64,000 nt of DNA from Streptomyces sp. Root431 (GCF_001426585.1 NZ_LMEI01000012.1:586056-650055); one strand, 5' to 3'; numbered from the stretch's first letter, positions 50,394 to 58,790 are shown. Made by a program: numbers and translations. Notes: generated by a model from the letters alone, not told the origin.

Positions 50394-51188
50394 ATGGCCC
50401 CGCGCACCACCCGCCCCGTCGGCACACCGACCCGCGGGACCACCAACCCCAACCGTCTGCGCCGCATGGACCGCTGGATCGCCGCCGTCCACGGCCCCGC
50501 CCTGCGCCGCTCCCCCGAGCCGCCGCTCGCCGTCGACCTCGGTTACGGGGCCGCTCCCTGGACCGCCGTCGAGCTCCTCGCCCGGCTGCGGACCGCCGAG
50601 CCCCGCACCCGGCTCTACGGCATCGAGATCGAGCCCGCCCGCGTCGAGGCCGCGAAGCCGTACGAGCACGAGGGCCTCGCCTTCCTGCACGGCGGCTTCG
50701 AGGTGCCGGTGCCCGGCGCGGTCGCCCTGATCCGCGCGGCGAACGTGCTCCGCCAGTACGACGAGGAGCAGGTCGCGGCCGTCTGGGCCCGGCTGTGCGG
50801 GCGGCTCGCGCCCGGCGGACTGCTCGTCGAGGGCACCTGCGACGAGATCGGGCGGCGGCACGTGTGGGTGGCCCTCGACTCGGACGGGCCGCGGACGGTG
50901 ACCTTCGCGACCCGACTCGGCTCGCTGGAGCGCCCCTCGGACCTGGCGGAGCGGCTCCCGAAGGCCCTCATCCACCGCAACGTCCCGGGCGAGCCGGTGC
51001 ACGCCTTCCTGCGGGACTTCGACCGGGCGTGGGCGGCGGCCTCCCCGTACGCCTCGCTGGGCGCGCGACAGCGCTGGATCCGTTCCGTACGCGAACTGGC
51101 GGCGGACTGGCCGCTGACGGACGGTCCGCGGCGGTGGCGGCAGGGCGAGGTGACGGTGCGGTGGGAGGCACTGGCGCCACGCCCCTGA
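50394..51188 (+). CDS. class I SAM-dependent methyltransferase-like protein
   Basis: 264 residues. LAVDLGYGAAPWTAVELLAR is the glycine-rich AdoMet motif I (DLGYG, about 45-64); RLYGIEIEPARVEAAKPYEH has the acidic residue binding the ribose (GIEIE), and ALIRAANVLRQYDEEQVAAV lines the active site. The fold is a Rossmann methyltransferase, but the substrate is unknown. ATG 50394 is 6 nt after TACGCT (50382-50387), so a leaderless transcript is likely. It diverges from mshA with 282 bp between; that gap holds no evident gene. Confidence 0.85.
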   Translation: MAPRTTRPVGTPTRGTTNPNRLRRMDRWIAAVHGPALRRSPEPPLAVDLGYGAAPWTAVELLARLRTAEPRTRLYGIEIEPARVEAAKPYEHEGLAFLHGGFEVPVPGAVALIRAANVLRQYDEEQVAAVWARLCGRLAPGGLLVEGTCDEIGRRHVWVALDSDGPRTVTFATRLGSLERPSDLAERLPKALIHRNVPGEPVHAFLRDFDRAWAAASPYASLGARQRWIRSVRELAADWPLTDGPRRWRQGEVTVRWEALAPRP

Positions 51189-51485
51189 CGGCGCCCCCAC
51201 CGCTCCCCTGACGGCGGCCCCGCCTCGCCCCTGACGCCGACCCCGTCGCTCCTCTGACGGCGCCCCCGCCCTCCCCCCTTCCCCCGCTTTCCCCAACTCC
51301 CGCTGAATTTCGCGTACGTCGGGAACGCCCCTCGCGTATCGCTCGTCCCCCTGAGGGGAACCGGCCCGGCAGGCCCAGGTTTCCCCTGTTGTTTTGCGGT
51401 TTCGCATGGCACTATCGCCAAGGTCACCGCTAAGTTACTGACGGTAAATCAGATAGAGACGCGGGCCGTTTACGAGGGGGAGCTT

Positions 51486-52535
51486 GTGAACCGACGTCGC
51501 CACACCACCGCCGCGATCACCGTGATCTGCGCCCTGGCGGTGCTGGCCTCACCGGCTTTGACCCTTCAGGCCGCCGCCGCGCCCCTGCCGCCTCCCCCGC
51601 CGAAGAAGAGCCTGGAGGAGGTGCGCAAGGAGATAGACGTCCTGTACCGGCAGGCCGCCGTCGCCACCGACGCGTACAACCTCGCCGAGGAGAAGACCAA
51701 GGAGCAGTCCGCCGAGATCGTCCGGCTCGCCCGGATGATCGTCGAGGGCCGCGAGAAGGTCGAGGACCTCAAGGCCAAGGCGGGCGCCGCCGCCCGCGCC
51801 CAGTACCGCAACGGCGGACTCCCGGACGGCGCGCAGCTCGTCCTCACCGACGACCCGCAGCTCTTCCTCGACACCGCGGGCCGGCTCAAGGCCGGGGCGA
51901 AGGCCACCACGGACCTCCTCGGCGAGATGACCCGCGCCCAGGCCGAGTTGGGCGTCTACGCGAAGGACGCCGGCGACAACTGGACCAAGCTGGAGGCCCA
52001 CCGGGTCAAGCAGGCCCAGGCGAAGAAGGAGATCAACGACAAGATCGCCGCGGCCAAGAAGCTGGAGTCCACGCTCGCCGCGGAGGAGCGGGAGCGGCTG
52101 CGCCGCCTCGAGGAGCAGGCGCAGTACCGGGCCCAGACGACGTGGCTCGACACGGGCATCCTCGGCGACCTCACGACCGGGGCGACCGCGCGGGGCAAGA
52201 AGGCGGTCGAGTTCGCGACGGCGCAGGTCGGCAAGCCGTACATCTGGGGAGCGGAGGGCCCGGACTCGTACGACTGCTCCGGCCTCACCCAGCTCGCCTG
52301 GGGCAAGGCGGGGCTCCCGATCCCGCGCACCTCGCAGGAGCAGTGGCGGCTGCTGCCGCGCGTGGACATCAAGGACATGCGGCCGGGCGACCTGATCGTC
52401 TACTTCAAGGACGCGAGCCACATCGGGATGTACATCGGCAAGGGCGCGATCGTGCACGCGCCGCGCCCCGGCCGGAACGTGACGATCGCAGGGGCGGGCT
52501 CGATGGAGATCCTGGGAGTCGTACGCCCGGGGTAG
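51486..52535 (+). CDS. secreted NlpC/P60 peptidoglycan hydrolase
   Basis: 349 residues. The GTG-initiated N terminus RRRHTTAAITVICALAVLAS is a signal peptide. Residues about 40-210 form long coiled-coil helices (SLEEVRKEIDVLYRQAAVAT, EEKTKEQSAEIVRLARMIVE). The C-terminal NlpC/P60 domain has the catalytic Cys in DSYDCSGLTQLAWGKAG, His in DASHIGMYIGKG and the third residue in IVHAPRPG. Such enzymes cleave D-Glu-DAP-type bonds in the wall during growth or spore formation. GGGGGAG precedes the start. I see no conserved ydaO-type riboswitch in its 297-bp leader. Confidence 0.93.
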   Translation: MNRRRHTTAAITVICALAVLASPALTLQAAAAPLPPPPPKKSLEEVRKEIDVLYRQAAVATDAYNLAEEKTKEQSAEIVRLARMIVEGREKVEDLKAKAGAAARAQYRNGGLPDGAQLVLTDDPQLFLDTAGRLKAGAKATTDLLGEMTRAQAELGVYAKDAGDNWTKLEAHRVKQAQAKKEINDKIAAAKKLESTLAAEERERLRRLEEQAQYRAQTTWLDTGILGDLTTGATARGKKAVEFATAQVGKPYIWGAEGPDSYDCSGLTQLAWGKAGLPIPRTSQEQWRLLPRVDIKDMRPGDLIVYFKDASHIGMYIGKGAIVHAPRPGRNVTIAGAGSMEILGVVRPG

Positions 52536-52559
52536 TGGGTGACGGGGTGGCGGGCCCCT

Positions 52560-52690
52560 GCACGGCTCCTGCATGGCCCCCCGCACGACTCCTGCACGAC
52601 CTCCTGCATGGCTCCTGCACGACCTCCTGCATGGCTCCTGCACGACCTCCTGCATGGCTCCCGCACGGCCCCCTACATGGCGGGATTGCA
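52560..52690 (+). repeat. 23-bp tandem repeat after the NlpC/P60 gene
   Basis: GGCTCCTGCACGACCTCCTG-type units start at 52610, 52633 and 52656, with shorter degenerate copies on both sides (CTCCTGCAYGRC blocks). The period is not a multiple of three and the array lies in no supported gene. The rest of the gap to 52964 has no clear gene, although the downstream frame is open from 52746. Confidence 0.9.
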
Positions 52691-52964
52691 CCCCGACCCT
52701 GTGACCGGAATCATCCGTCCGACCTGACGGACATCCCGGCCCGGCGTGACCTTTCTCATTGCCGCCCGGCCCCTCCCGCGGCCGCTCGCGGGCCTTCCGG
52801 TGACAACTACCTCCCCTTCCGCGGCATATGCCAAGTCCGGGGAGGCCACTCGCGGACTGATCACCATTCCGCTGCGCACCGACCTACCGCTAGGGTCCGG
52901 GACGGGCGGGGCGCCACCCGGCGCCCTGCGCACCCTCGGGGGGAGGGAAGGAAGCTCCGGACCG

Positions 52965-54272
52965 ATGCCCGTATCCGTACCCCGCCAGAGAATCGTCTCT
53001 GCTGCCGCGGGAACCGGCGACGCCACCGCTATGGACGCCACCGTTATGACTGGCACAGGCACAGGAACCGACCGCGATCGCACCGATCTCACCCTCCTGG
53101 TCGTCGAGGACGACCCGGCGGGTGCCCTTGCCGTACCCGAACTCCTCGACGCGGCGGACGCCGCCGGCACCCGCGTCCGCATCCGGACCGCGCGCAACCT
53201 CACCGAGGCCGAGCGGCTCCTCACCGACGACGTCCACTGCGTCCTCGTCGACCTCTCCCTGCCCGGCCCCCGCGCGGCCGCGGGGGACGACCCGCTCGCC
53301 CCGCTCCGCCACATCCTGCGCCTCGCCCCGCGCCACGCCGTCCTCGCCCTCGCGGCCTCGGCGGACGCGGAGCTCGCGGCCGAGGCGGTACGGGTCGGCG
53401 CCCAGGACCACCTCTTCCGCGAGGAGCTCGACGGGCGGCTGCTCAGCCGCGCCATCCGGTACGCGGTCGAACGCAAGCGCGCCGACGCCGTCCAGGTGAA
53501 GCTCGCGGAGTCCCGGCTGCGGGCCCAGGAGAACGCCCGCCTGGAGCGGGGACTGCTCCCGACGCCCCTCCTGGAGGGCTCCGACCTGCGGTTCGCGGCC
53601 CACTACCGGCCCGGCCGCTCGCGCGCGCTGCTCGGCGGCGACTTCTACGACGTGGTCCGTACGCCCGACGGCACGGTCCACGCCATGATCGGCGACGTCT
53701 GCGGGCACGGGCCCGACGAGGCGGCCCTCGGGGTCGAGCTGCGGATCGCCTGGCGTGCGCTGACCTTCGCGGGGCTGTGCGGGGACGAGCTGCTCTCGAC
53801 GATGCAGCAGGTCCTGGAGCACGAGCGGGAGAGCGAGGAGATCTTCGCGACCCTCTGCACCGTCGACATCGCGCCCGACGGACGCCGGGCGGGCCTCTGC
53901 CTCGCCGGCCACCCGTCACCGCTGATCGCCCGGCAGGGACGGGTCGCCCGGCTGCTTCCGTACGAGGACGGCGGCCCGGCCCTGGGCCTGCTGCCGCGCG
54001 CCCGCTGGCCGCGCCGCCAGGTGGAGCTGGGCGGGGCGTGGAGCCTGCTCATGTACACGGACGGACTGATCGAGGGCCGCTCGGCCGGCCCCGGCTCGCC
54101 GCGGCTCGGTCAGGACGGGATGGTCGAGATGATCAACCGGCAGCTGTCCGAGGGCCTGCGGGGCGACGAGCTCCTGGAGGCGGCGGTGACGGAGGTACGG
54201 GCGCTGAACGGCGGCGAGCTGACGGACGACGTCGCCGTCCTGGCGCTGGAACGGGACAGGGCCCGGGGATGA
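52965..54272 (+). CDS. receiver-PP2C/SpoIIE-type phosphatase
   Basis: 435 residues from ATG 52965. A receiver-like domain (about 40-165) has LTLLVVEDDP and CVLVDLSLPGP with the phosphorylatable Asp, but the usual C-terminal Lys is replaced (GAQDHLFREEL). A short coiled linker precedes the PP2C/SpoIIE domain (about 190-435): LGGDFYDVVRTPDG and GDVCGHGPDEAALG (metal Asp residues), GLCLAGHPSPLI, LMYTDGLIEGR and DDVAVLAL. Such phosphatases dephosphorylate anti-anti-sigma factors in partner-switching stress circuits (RsbU/RsbP type). The purine-rich GGGAGGGAAGG lies unusually far (about 12 nt) upstream; ATG 52746 would add an unconserved leader. Confidence 0.88.
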   Translation: MPVSVPRQRIVSAAAGTGDATAMDATVMTGTGTGTDRDRTDLTLLVVEDDPAGALAVPELLDAADAAGTRVRIRTARNLTEAERLLTDDVHCVLVDLSLPGPRAAAGDDPLAPLRHILRLAPRHAVLALAASADAELAAEAVRVGAQDHLFREELDGRLLSRAIRYAVERKRADAVQVKLAESRLRAQENARLERGLLPTPLLEGSDLRFAAHYRPGRSRALLGGDFYDVVRTPDGTVHAMIGDVCGHGPDEAALGVELRIAWRALTFAGLCGDELLSTMQQVLEHERESEEIFATLCTVDIAPDGRRAGLCLAGHPSPLIARQGRVARLLPYEDGGPALGLLPRARWPRRQVELGGAWSLLMYTDGLIEGRSAGPGSPRLGQDGMVEMINRQLSEGLRGDELLEAAVTEVRALNGGELTDDVAVLALERDRARG

Positions 54273-54312
54273 CCCCAGGCCCTGCCGTCACTGTCTCTCC
54301 GTACGGTTTCCG

Positions 54313-54657
54313 CTACCGGCCGCCGTTGTAGGGGCCGTACGGTCCGTCGCTACTGGAGCCGCCGCCCCGGCGGCCCCGGCCTCCGCCGGACACCTGCGCG
54401 AGCGCGGGGCGCACGTCCACCATGAAGACGATGGCGGCGATCAGCCCGGCGATCTGCAGGAACAGCATCGGCACCAGCAGGTTCAGGGCGATGTTGATGC
54501 CCAGGATGATCAGCCAGAACTTCTTCGTCTGCTTCTCGGCGGCGCGGTAGGCGTCCTCGCGCGCCATGGCGGCGAAGACGAGCGCGGCGACGGCGAAGCC
54601 GGTGAAGATCAGGAAGGTCACCAGGGTGAGAAGGGAGTCGAATCCCGCGCGCAACAT
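54313..54657 (-). CDS. DUF2516 family membrane protein
   Basis: 114 residues. Two membrane helices (LLTLVTFLIFTGFAVAALVF at about 9-28, and WLIILGINIALNLLVPMLFL with IAGLIAAIVFMVDV at about 48-82) are separated by a charged loop (REDAYRAAEKQTKKF), with a Gly/Arg/Ser-rich tail. This matches DUF2516, a small actinobacterial inner-membrane family without known function. ATG 54657 with GGCGG upstream is preferred; a GTG at 54666 is in frame. It runs in the same direction as the HbhA-like and XRE genes upstream. Confidence 0.85.
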   Translation of the reverse strand: MLRAGFDSLLTLVTFLIFTGFAVAALVFAAMAREDAYRAAEKQTKKFWLIILGINIALNLLVPMLFLQIAGLIAAIVFMVDVRPALAQVSGGGRGRRGGGSSSDGPYGPYNGGR

Positions 54658-54761
54658 GCTGAGCACCGCCTAGTGGTGATGTGGAGAAAGCGCCTCGCGG
54701 TCAAGGTACCCGTTACAACGCATCGGGTACCCGTATTGGTGCCCGACCCGTCCCCGGCCCG

Positions 54762-55361
54762 CTACTCCGTCGCGGCAGCGGTCGCCTTCTTGGCGGAAGC
54801 CTTGCGGGCGGCGGGCTTCTTGGCGGGCGCCTCGCCGGCGTCGGCCACCGGGCTCTCGTCCGAGGTCTCCGCCACCGGCTCGGACACGGGCCCGGACACC
54901 GCCTCCGCCTCCGACCCGGACTCCGCCTCCGGCTCGACGACGACGGCGATCTCGGTGATCTGCTCGGCGGCCTCGCCACGCCAGGCCTTGACGGCCTCCT
55001 CACCGTGGGCGGCGACCTCCTCGTACTTCTCGCGCGCCTTCACCGCGTACTCGGCGGCCACGCCGACGCCACGGAGGGCGAGGTCCTGAGCGGTCTCGCC
55101 GAGCTTCTTGAGGTCCGTGTCGAGACCGCCGACGACCTCGGCGAACTTCGACTGCACGGTGACCTGGGCCTCCTTGGCCTGCGCGGTCACCTTCTCCTGT
55201 ACGGCCTTCGGGTCGGTCTTCCGCACGGCCTCGATACGGGCGGGCGCCTCGGCGGCGATCTGCTCGATCAGGCCGGGAACCTTCCGGGCCTGCCGTACGG
55301 CGAGGTCGGCGGTGCCGGCGGCGAAGAAGAGAGGGGTACGCAGTTCGTCGATGATGGCCAT
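54762..55361 (-). CDS. helical surface-type protein (heparin-binding hemagglutinin-like)
   Basis: 199 residues. Residues 1-140 are amphipathic helix with heptad features (FFAAGTADLAVRQARKVPGL, KAVQEKVTAQAKEAQVTVQS). An acidic Ser/Glu/Pro stretch follows, and the C terminus is Lys/Ala-rich (AKKPAARKASAKKATAAA), as in mycobacterial HbhA. No signal peptide is visible, also true of HbhA. The role in Streptomyces is unclear, with envelope or nucleoid association both possible. The XRE regulator gene lies 31 bp upstream in the same direction, so the pair is probably co-transcribed. Confidence 0.8.
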   Translation of the reverse strand: MAIIDELRTPLFFAAGTADLAVRQARKVPGLIEQIAAEAPARIEAVRKTDPKAVQEKVTAQAKEAQVTVQSKFAEVVGGLDTDLKKLGETAQDLALRGVGVAAEYAVKAREKYEEVAAHGEEAVKAWRGEAAEQITEIAVVVEPEAESGSEAEAVSGPVSEPVAETSDESPVADAGEAPAKKPAARKASAKKATAAATE

Positions 55362-55392
55362 GCTGGTGGTCCTCCCGGGTGTGGCGTACGTA

Positions 55393-55833
55393 CTAGAGGG
55401 TGTCGGCGGCCGGGGCATCGGCCCCGTCGCCGCCGTTCGCCGCAGCGGCGGCGGAAGCGGATGCGGCGGCGGAAGCGGCGGCCGCCTCGGCGGCGTTCTC
55501 CTTGCGGAACGAGTCGTAGATCTGGAGCAGCACCTGCTTCTGCCGCTCGTTGATCGAGGGATCGGCGAGGACGACGGCGCGCGTCTCCAGCTCCTCCCGC
55601 TCCTTCTCGTCGAGGATCCCGGCCCGCACGTAGAGCGTCTCGGCGGAGATCCGCAGCGCCTTGGCGACCTGCTGGAGCACCTCCGCGCTGGGCTTCCGCA
55701 GCCCCCGCTCGATCTGGCTCAGATACGGATTCGACACGCCGGCCGCCTCGGCGAGCTGCCGCAGGGACAACTGCGCGGTCCGCCGCTGTTCGCGGAGGTA
55801 CTCACCGAGATTGCCGACGTTGAGCGATGCCAT
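55393..55833 (-). CDS. XRE family transcriptional regulator
   Basis: 146 residues. NLGEYLREQRRTAQLSLRQL and AEAAGVSNPYLSQIERGLRK form an XRE/Cro-type helix-turn-helix (about 8-62); AEVLQQVAKALRISAETLYV completes the five-helix bundle. The C-terminal third is a short helix and an Ala/Ser-rich tail (AAAASAAASASAAAAANGG). It is the first gene of a small unit followed by the HbhA-like gene. A perfect inverted repeat 30-49 bp upstream of ATG 55833 is the probable operator, implying autoregulation. Confidence 0.87.
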   Translation of the reverse strand: MASLNVGNLGEYLREQRRTAQLSLRQLAEAAGVSNPYLSQIERGLRKPSAEVLQQVAKALRISAETLYVRAGILDEKEREELETRAVVLADPSINERQKQVLLQIYDSFRKENAAEAAAASAAASASAAAAANGGDGADAPAADTL

Positions 55834-55862
55834 GCCCCGACCATGCCAGCCTTTGCTAACTA

Positions 55863-55882
55863 TTGCAAGCAGGCGCTTGCAA
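55863..55882. promoter_or_regulatory. inverted repeat operator between XRE and AraC genes
   Basis: TTGCAAGC and GCTTGCAA are perfect 8-bp arms around AGGC. It lies 30 bp upstream of the XRE gene start and 27 bp upstream of the AraC-type gene, so one dimer could control both divergent promoters. Confidence 0.65.
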
Positions 55883-55908
55883 GAGTGTCGCCGTCGGTGG
55901 GCCGTGCC

Positions 55909-56316
55909 ATGCTGGGCAGGGTGAGGCTGGAGGATCTGGTGCGGCTGCGGCGCGCGCGGGACGTGATGGACCGCGATTACGCGCTGCCGCTCGACGTACC
56001 CGCGCTGGCCAGGGTCGCGCTCATGTCGGCCGGGCACTTCTCGCGCAGCTTCCGTGCCGCGTACGGCGAGACTCCGTACAACTACCTGATGACCCGGCGC
56101 GTCGAGCGGGCGAAGGCCTTGCTGCGGCGGGGCGATCTGAGTGTGACCGAGGTCTGCTTCGCGGTCGGCTGCACCTCGCTCGGGTCGTTCAGCTCGCGCT
56201 TCACGGAGCTGGTGGGCGAGACGCCGAGCGCCTACCGGGCCCGGCGCAACGAGGCGGGTGCCGTGATCCCGGCGTGCGTGGCGAAGGTGCTCACGCGCCC
56301 GGCCAGAAACGGGTGA
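55909..56316 (+). CDS. short AraC family regulator (DNA-binding domain only)
   Basis: 135 residues from ATG 55909 (or 131 from GTG 55921). Essentially only the two AraC helix-turn-helices are present: LDVPALARVALMSAGHFSRS and LSVTEVCFAVGCTSLGSFSS, with ETPYNYLMTRRVERAKALLR between them. No effector-binding domain exists, unlike the cupin-AraC at 45426. It lies 146 bp before a VOC-family gene in the same direction, which is the likely target. The start is uncertain because no clear Shine-Dalgarno is visible. Confidence 0.82.
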   Translation: MLGRVRLEDLVRLRRARDVMDRDYALPLDVPALARVALMSAGHFSRSFRAAYGETPYNYLMTRRVERAKALLRRGDLSVTEVCFAVGCTSLGSFSSRFTELVGETPSAYRARRNEAGAVIPACVAKVLTRPARNG

Positions 56317-56462
56317 GGACGGCGGAGGACGGCCGGCGGAGGACGGCCGGTGAACGCCGGGGACCGGCTGACGGAGGGCCGACGGAGGGCCACTGCACCG
56401 CGTGGCCGAAGCGGTCACGATCGGAGAAGCGGATTCCGGGTGCCCGTCGTAGCGTCGAATCC

Positions 56463-56879
56463 ATGAACGTCACACTCTCCCAATGCTTCATCGCCGTCGA
56501 CGACCACGACAAGGCGCTCACCTTCTACCGCGACGCCCTCGGCCTCGAGGTCCGCAACGACGTCGGGTTCGAGGGGATGCGCTGGGTGACCGTCGGTGCG
56601 CCCTCGCAGCCCGACGTGGAGATCGTCCTCGAACCGCCGCTCGCCGACCCCAACGCCTCGGCCGCCGACCGCCAGGCCATGGCGGAACTCCTCGCCAAGG
56701 GCATGCTGCGCGGCGTGATCTTCTCCACCGACGACGTCGACGCCACTTTCGAGCAGATCCGGGCGGCGGGCGGCGAGGTCCTTCAGGAGCCGGTCGACCA
56801 GCCGTACGGCGTCCGCGACTGCGCCTTCCGCGACCCGGCGGGCAACATGCTCCGGTTCTCCCAGCCCCGCTCCGCCTGA
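56463..56879 (+). CDS. VOC family protein (glyoxalase/bleomycin resistance fold)
   Basis: 138 residues. MNVTLSQCFIAVDDHDKALT and FYRDALGLEVRNDVGFEGMR form the first beta-alpha-beta-beta-beta module; GVIFSTDDVDATFEQIRAAG and VRDCAFRDPAGNMLRFSQP form the second, with metal-ligand-like Glu and His positions partly substituted. VOC proteins include glyoxalases, dioxygenases and drug-binding proteins; the substrate is not evident. ATG 56463 follows TAGCGT (56450-56455) by 7 nt. The preceding AraC-type gene is probably its regulator. Confidence 0.88.
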   Translation: MNVTLSQCFIAVDDHDKALTFYRDALGLEVRNDVGFEGMRWVTVGAPSQPDVEIVLEPPLADPNASAADRQAMAELLAKGMLRGVIFSTDDVDATFEQIRAAGGEVLQEPVDQPYGVRDCAFRDPAGNMLRFSQPRSA

Positions 56880-56890
56880 CCGAGTCCGCG

Positions 56891-56936
56891 TACGAGTACG
56901 AGTACGAGTACGAGTACGAGTACGAGTACGAGTACG
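56891..56936 (+). repeat. TACGAG hexanucleotide microsatellite (seven copies)
   Basis: TACGAG repeats uninterrupted from 56891 for seven copies plus four bases, in the gap between the VOC stop (56879) and the DinB-like gene (57007). Confidence 0.97.
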
Positions 56937-57006
56937 CGTCCGATTAGCCCACCTCCCTCCCGCCCCCGCATGGCAGCATGTCCGGAGGTCAACAGGGAGG
57001 TTCGGC

Positions 57007-57594
57007 ATGACAGTTGAGACGCAGACCCCGGAAGCGGCGGGCCCCCGGCGGCGCGCGGACGTCCTCGAGGAGGCGGCGCACGCGGGGCCCCGCCGCTTCA
57101 CCCGTCCCGCGACCGGGGACGAGCGGCAGATGCTCGTCGGGTTCCTGGCGGACCAGCGCGCGACCCTGGTCCTGAAGTGCGCGGGCATCACGGACGACCT
57201 GGCCCGCCGCGCCGTCGAACCGTCCACGCTCTCGCTCCTCGGCCTGGTCCGGCACCTCGCCGACGTCGAGCGCCACTGGTTCCGCGAGATCCTCGCCGGC
57301 CAGGCCGACGCCGCCCCGCTCTTCTCCTCCCCCGCCGACCCGGACGGGGACTTCGACGGCGCCACTCCCGACGCGGCGACCGTCACCGCGGCCTGGGACG
57401 CCTGGCACGCGGCCGTGGACTTCGCCGAACGCTTCACGGCCGAGGCCCCCGACCTCGACATCTCGGCCCACGACGCCTGGCGCGGAACCGTCTCCCTGCG
57501 CTGGGTCCTCATCCACATGATCGAGGAGTACGCCCGCCACAACGGCCACGCCGACCTCCTGCGCGAGCGCATCGACGGCGCCACCGGCGTGTGA
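57007..57594 (+). CDS. DinB superfamily protein (DUF664)
   Basis: 195 residues of the DinB/DUF664 four-helix fold. ERQMLVGFLADQRATLVLKC starts the bundle, LLGLVRHLADVERHWFREIL carries the first metal-binding His, and WVLIHMIEEYARHNGHADLL supplies two more, giving the usual His triad. DinB-like proteins in actinobacteria include mycothiol-dependent transferases and isomerases; a mycothiol link is plausible because mshA lies 7 kb away, but this is inference. AACAGGGAGG lies before the ATG. It converges with the HAD-like gene (7 bp between stops). Confidence 0.88.
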   Translation: MTVETQTPEAAGPRRRADVLEEAAHAGPRRFTRPATGDERQMLVGFLADQRATLVLKCAGITDDLARRAVEPSTLSLLGLVRHLADVERHWFREILAGQADAAPLFSSPADPDGDFDGATPDAATVTAAWDAWHAAVDFAERFTAEAPDLDISAHDAWRGTVSLRWVLIHMIEEYARHNGHADLLRERIDGATGV

Positions 57595-57601
57595 GCGGCG
57601 C

Positions 57602-58105
57602 TCACCCCGCCCAGGCGGCGAGCGCCGCGTAGTCGGCGTCGCCGAGCCCGCGCCGGGGATCCACCCGGTGGAGGAGCGCCCGGCCGGGGTGCCGGGCGGC
57701 GACCCACACCCGGTCGGCGCCCCCGATCTCGTCGTCCACCCAGGCGAACGCCCGCCCCGCCGCCCACTCCACCAGCGCCGGCACCTTCCAGTGGACGCCC
57801 GGCTCCTCGGGACCGTCCGGCCAGGGGACGACGGGCAGATCGGGCAGCCCGAGACGCGGGGCGACCCAGGCGTTGGCGTCCTCCCCCCACGTCGTCGCCC
57901 ACACCAGCTCGTACGGGAGCGCGGCGAGCCGCGCCCCGTGCACCGGGTCGAGCCGCGCGAGGAGCGGACTCACGGACGGGGGCGGCGCGGGCGGATACGT
58001 CGGGTACGCCTCTTCCCCCGTGCCGCCGAAGGGGATCAGCGGCCCGTCCACGTCCAGGAAGAGCAGGGGTGACGCTGCGCCGGTCGCTCCCGTAAGGCCT
58101 GCCAT
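57602..58105 (-). CDS. HAD-like domain protein
   Basis: 167 residues. PLLFLDVDGPLIPF matches HAD motif I (DxDG) with Asp nucleophile at about residue 18; ELVWATTWGEDANAWVAPRL resembles motif II (T in WATTW), and FAWVDDEIGGADRVW is motif IV-like (DD). This is the compact Streptomyces family related to HAD domains of nucleic-acid repair proteins (Swiss Army Knife type). The activity may be a phosphatase, but the substrate is unknown. Confidence 0.83.
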   Translation of the reverse strand: MAGLTGATGAASPLLFLDVDGPLIPFGGTGEEAYPTYPPAPPPSVSPLLARLDPVHGARLAALPYELVWATTWGEDANAWVAPRLGLPDLPVVPWPDGPEEPGVHWKVPALVEWAAGRAFAWVDDEIGGADRVWVAARHPGRALLHRVDPRRGLGDADYAALAAWAG

Positions 58106-58204
58106 GCCCCCATCGTGCCCGCCCCCGCACGCCTCCGCTCCGCCCCGAAGTCATTCACTTCCAGACGATCCGCGACGGATCGACTTCTCGTTACCCTGGC
58201 AGGC

Positions 58205-58690
58205 ATGACAGCCATGGCGCCCACCCGTACCGAGCCCGACCTCTCCTACCTCCTCGACCACACCAGCCACGTCCTGCGCACCCGCATGACCGCCGAGCTC
58301 GGCGAGATCGGGCTCACCCCCCGCATGCACTGCGTCCTCGTCCACGCCCTGGAGGAGGAGCGCACACAGGCGCAGCTCGCCGAGATCGGGGACATGGACA
58401 AGACCACGATGGTGGTGACCGTCGACGCCCTGGAGAAGGCCGGTCTCGCCGAGCGGAAGCCGTCGAGCACCGACCGGCGCGCGCGGATCATCGCCGTCAC
58501 CAAGGAGGGGGCGAAGGTCGCCGCGGAGAGCCAGAAGATCGTCGACGGCGTCCACGAGAAGGCCCTCGGCTCCCTTCCCGACGACGAGCGCGAGGTCCTG
58601 CTGCGCGCGCTGAACCGCCTGGTCACCGGCCATCTGGAGACCCCCGTCGAGGGCCCGAGGGCCGCCCGCCGGGCACGGCAGCGCGGCTGA
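58205..58690 (+). CDS. MarR family transcriptional regulator
   Basis: 161 residues. DLSYLLDHTSHVLRTRMTAE is the dimerisation helix; EERTQAQLAEIGDMDKTTMV and DALEKAGLAERKPSSTDRRA form the winged helix-turn-helix, with the DRRAR wing typical of MarR. Ligands are usually phenolics or drugs. It lies 100 bp before the MFS exporter gene in the same direction, a standard arrangement in which MarR represses the pump. The intergenic A/T-rich stretch around 58719-58750 is the expected operator region. Confidence 0.9.
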   Translation: MTAMAPTRTEPDLSYLLDHTSHVLRTRMTAELGEIGLTPRMHCVLVHALEEERTQAQLAEIGDMDKTTMVVTVDALEKAGLAERKPSSTDRRARIIAVTKEGAKVAAESQKIVDGVHEKALGSLPDDEREVLLRALNRLVTGHLETPVEGPRAARRARQRG

Positions 58691-58790
58691 GGGCGCCCTG
58701 CCCCGCCAACTCCTCCCGTAAAAAATAGTCTGCAACAAAACCATCTGTTAATGTCTCTCCTGTTGCCTCCACGAACAGGAGAGAGCCCTC

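Noticed and set aside
51189..51485. ydaO (c-di-AMP) riboswitch upstream of the NlpC/P60 gene
   Set aside because: Such riboswitches precede many Streptomyces wall-hydrolase genes, but I could not find the conserved paired elements of the class in this leader.
58715..58790. Well-defined MarR operator before the MFS gene
   Set aside because: GCAACA (58732-58737) and TGTTGC (58761-58766) are complementary, but 23 bp apart, too far for one dimer; the A/T-rich region is plausible but no clear palindrome exists.
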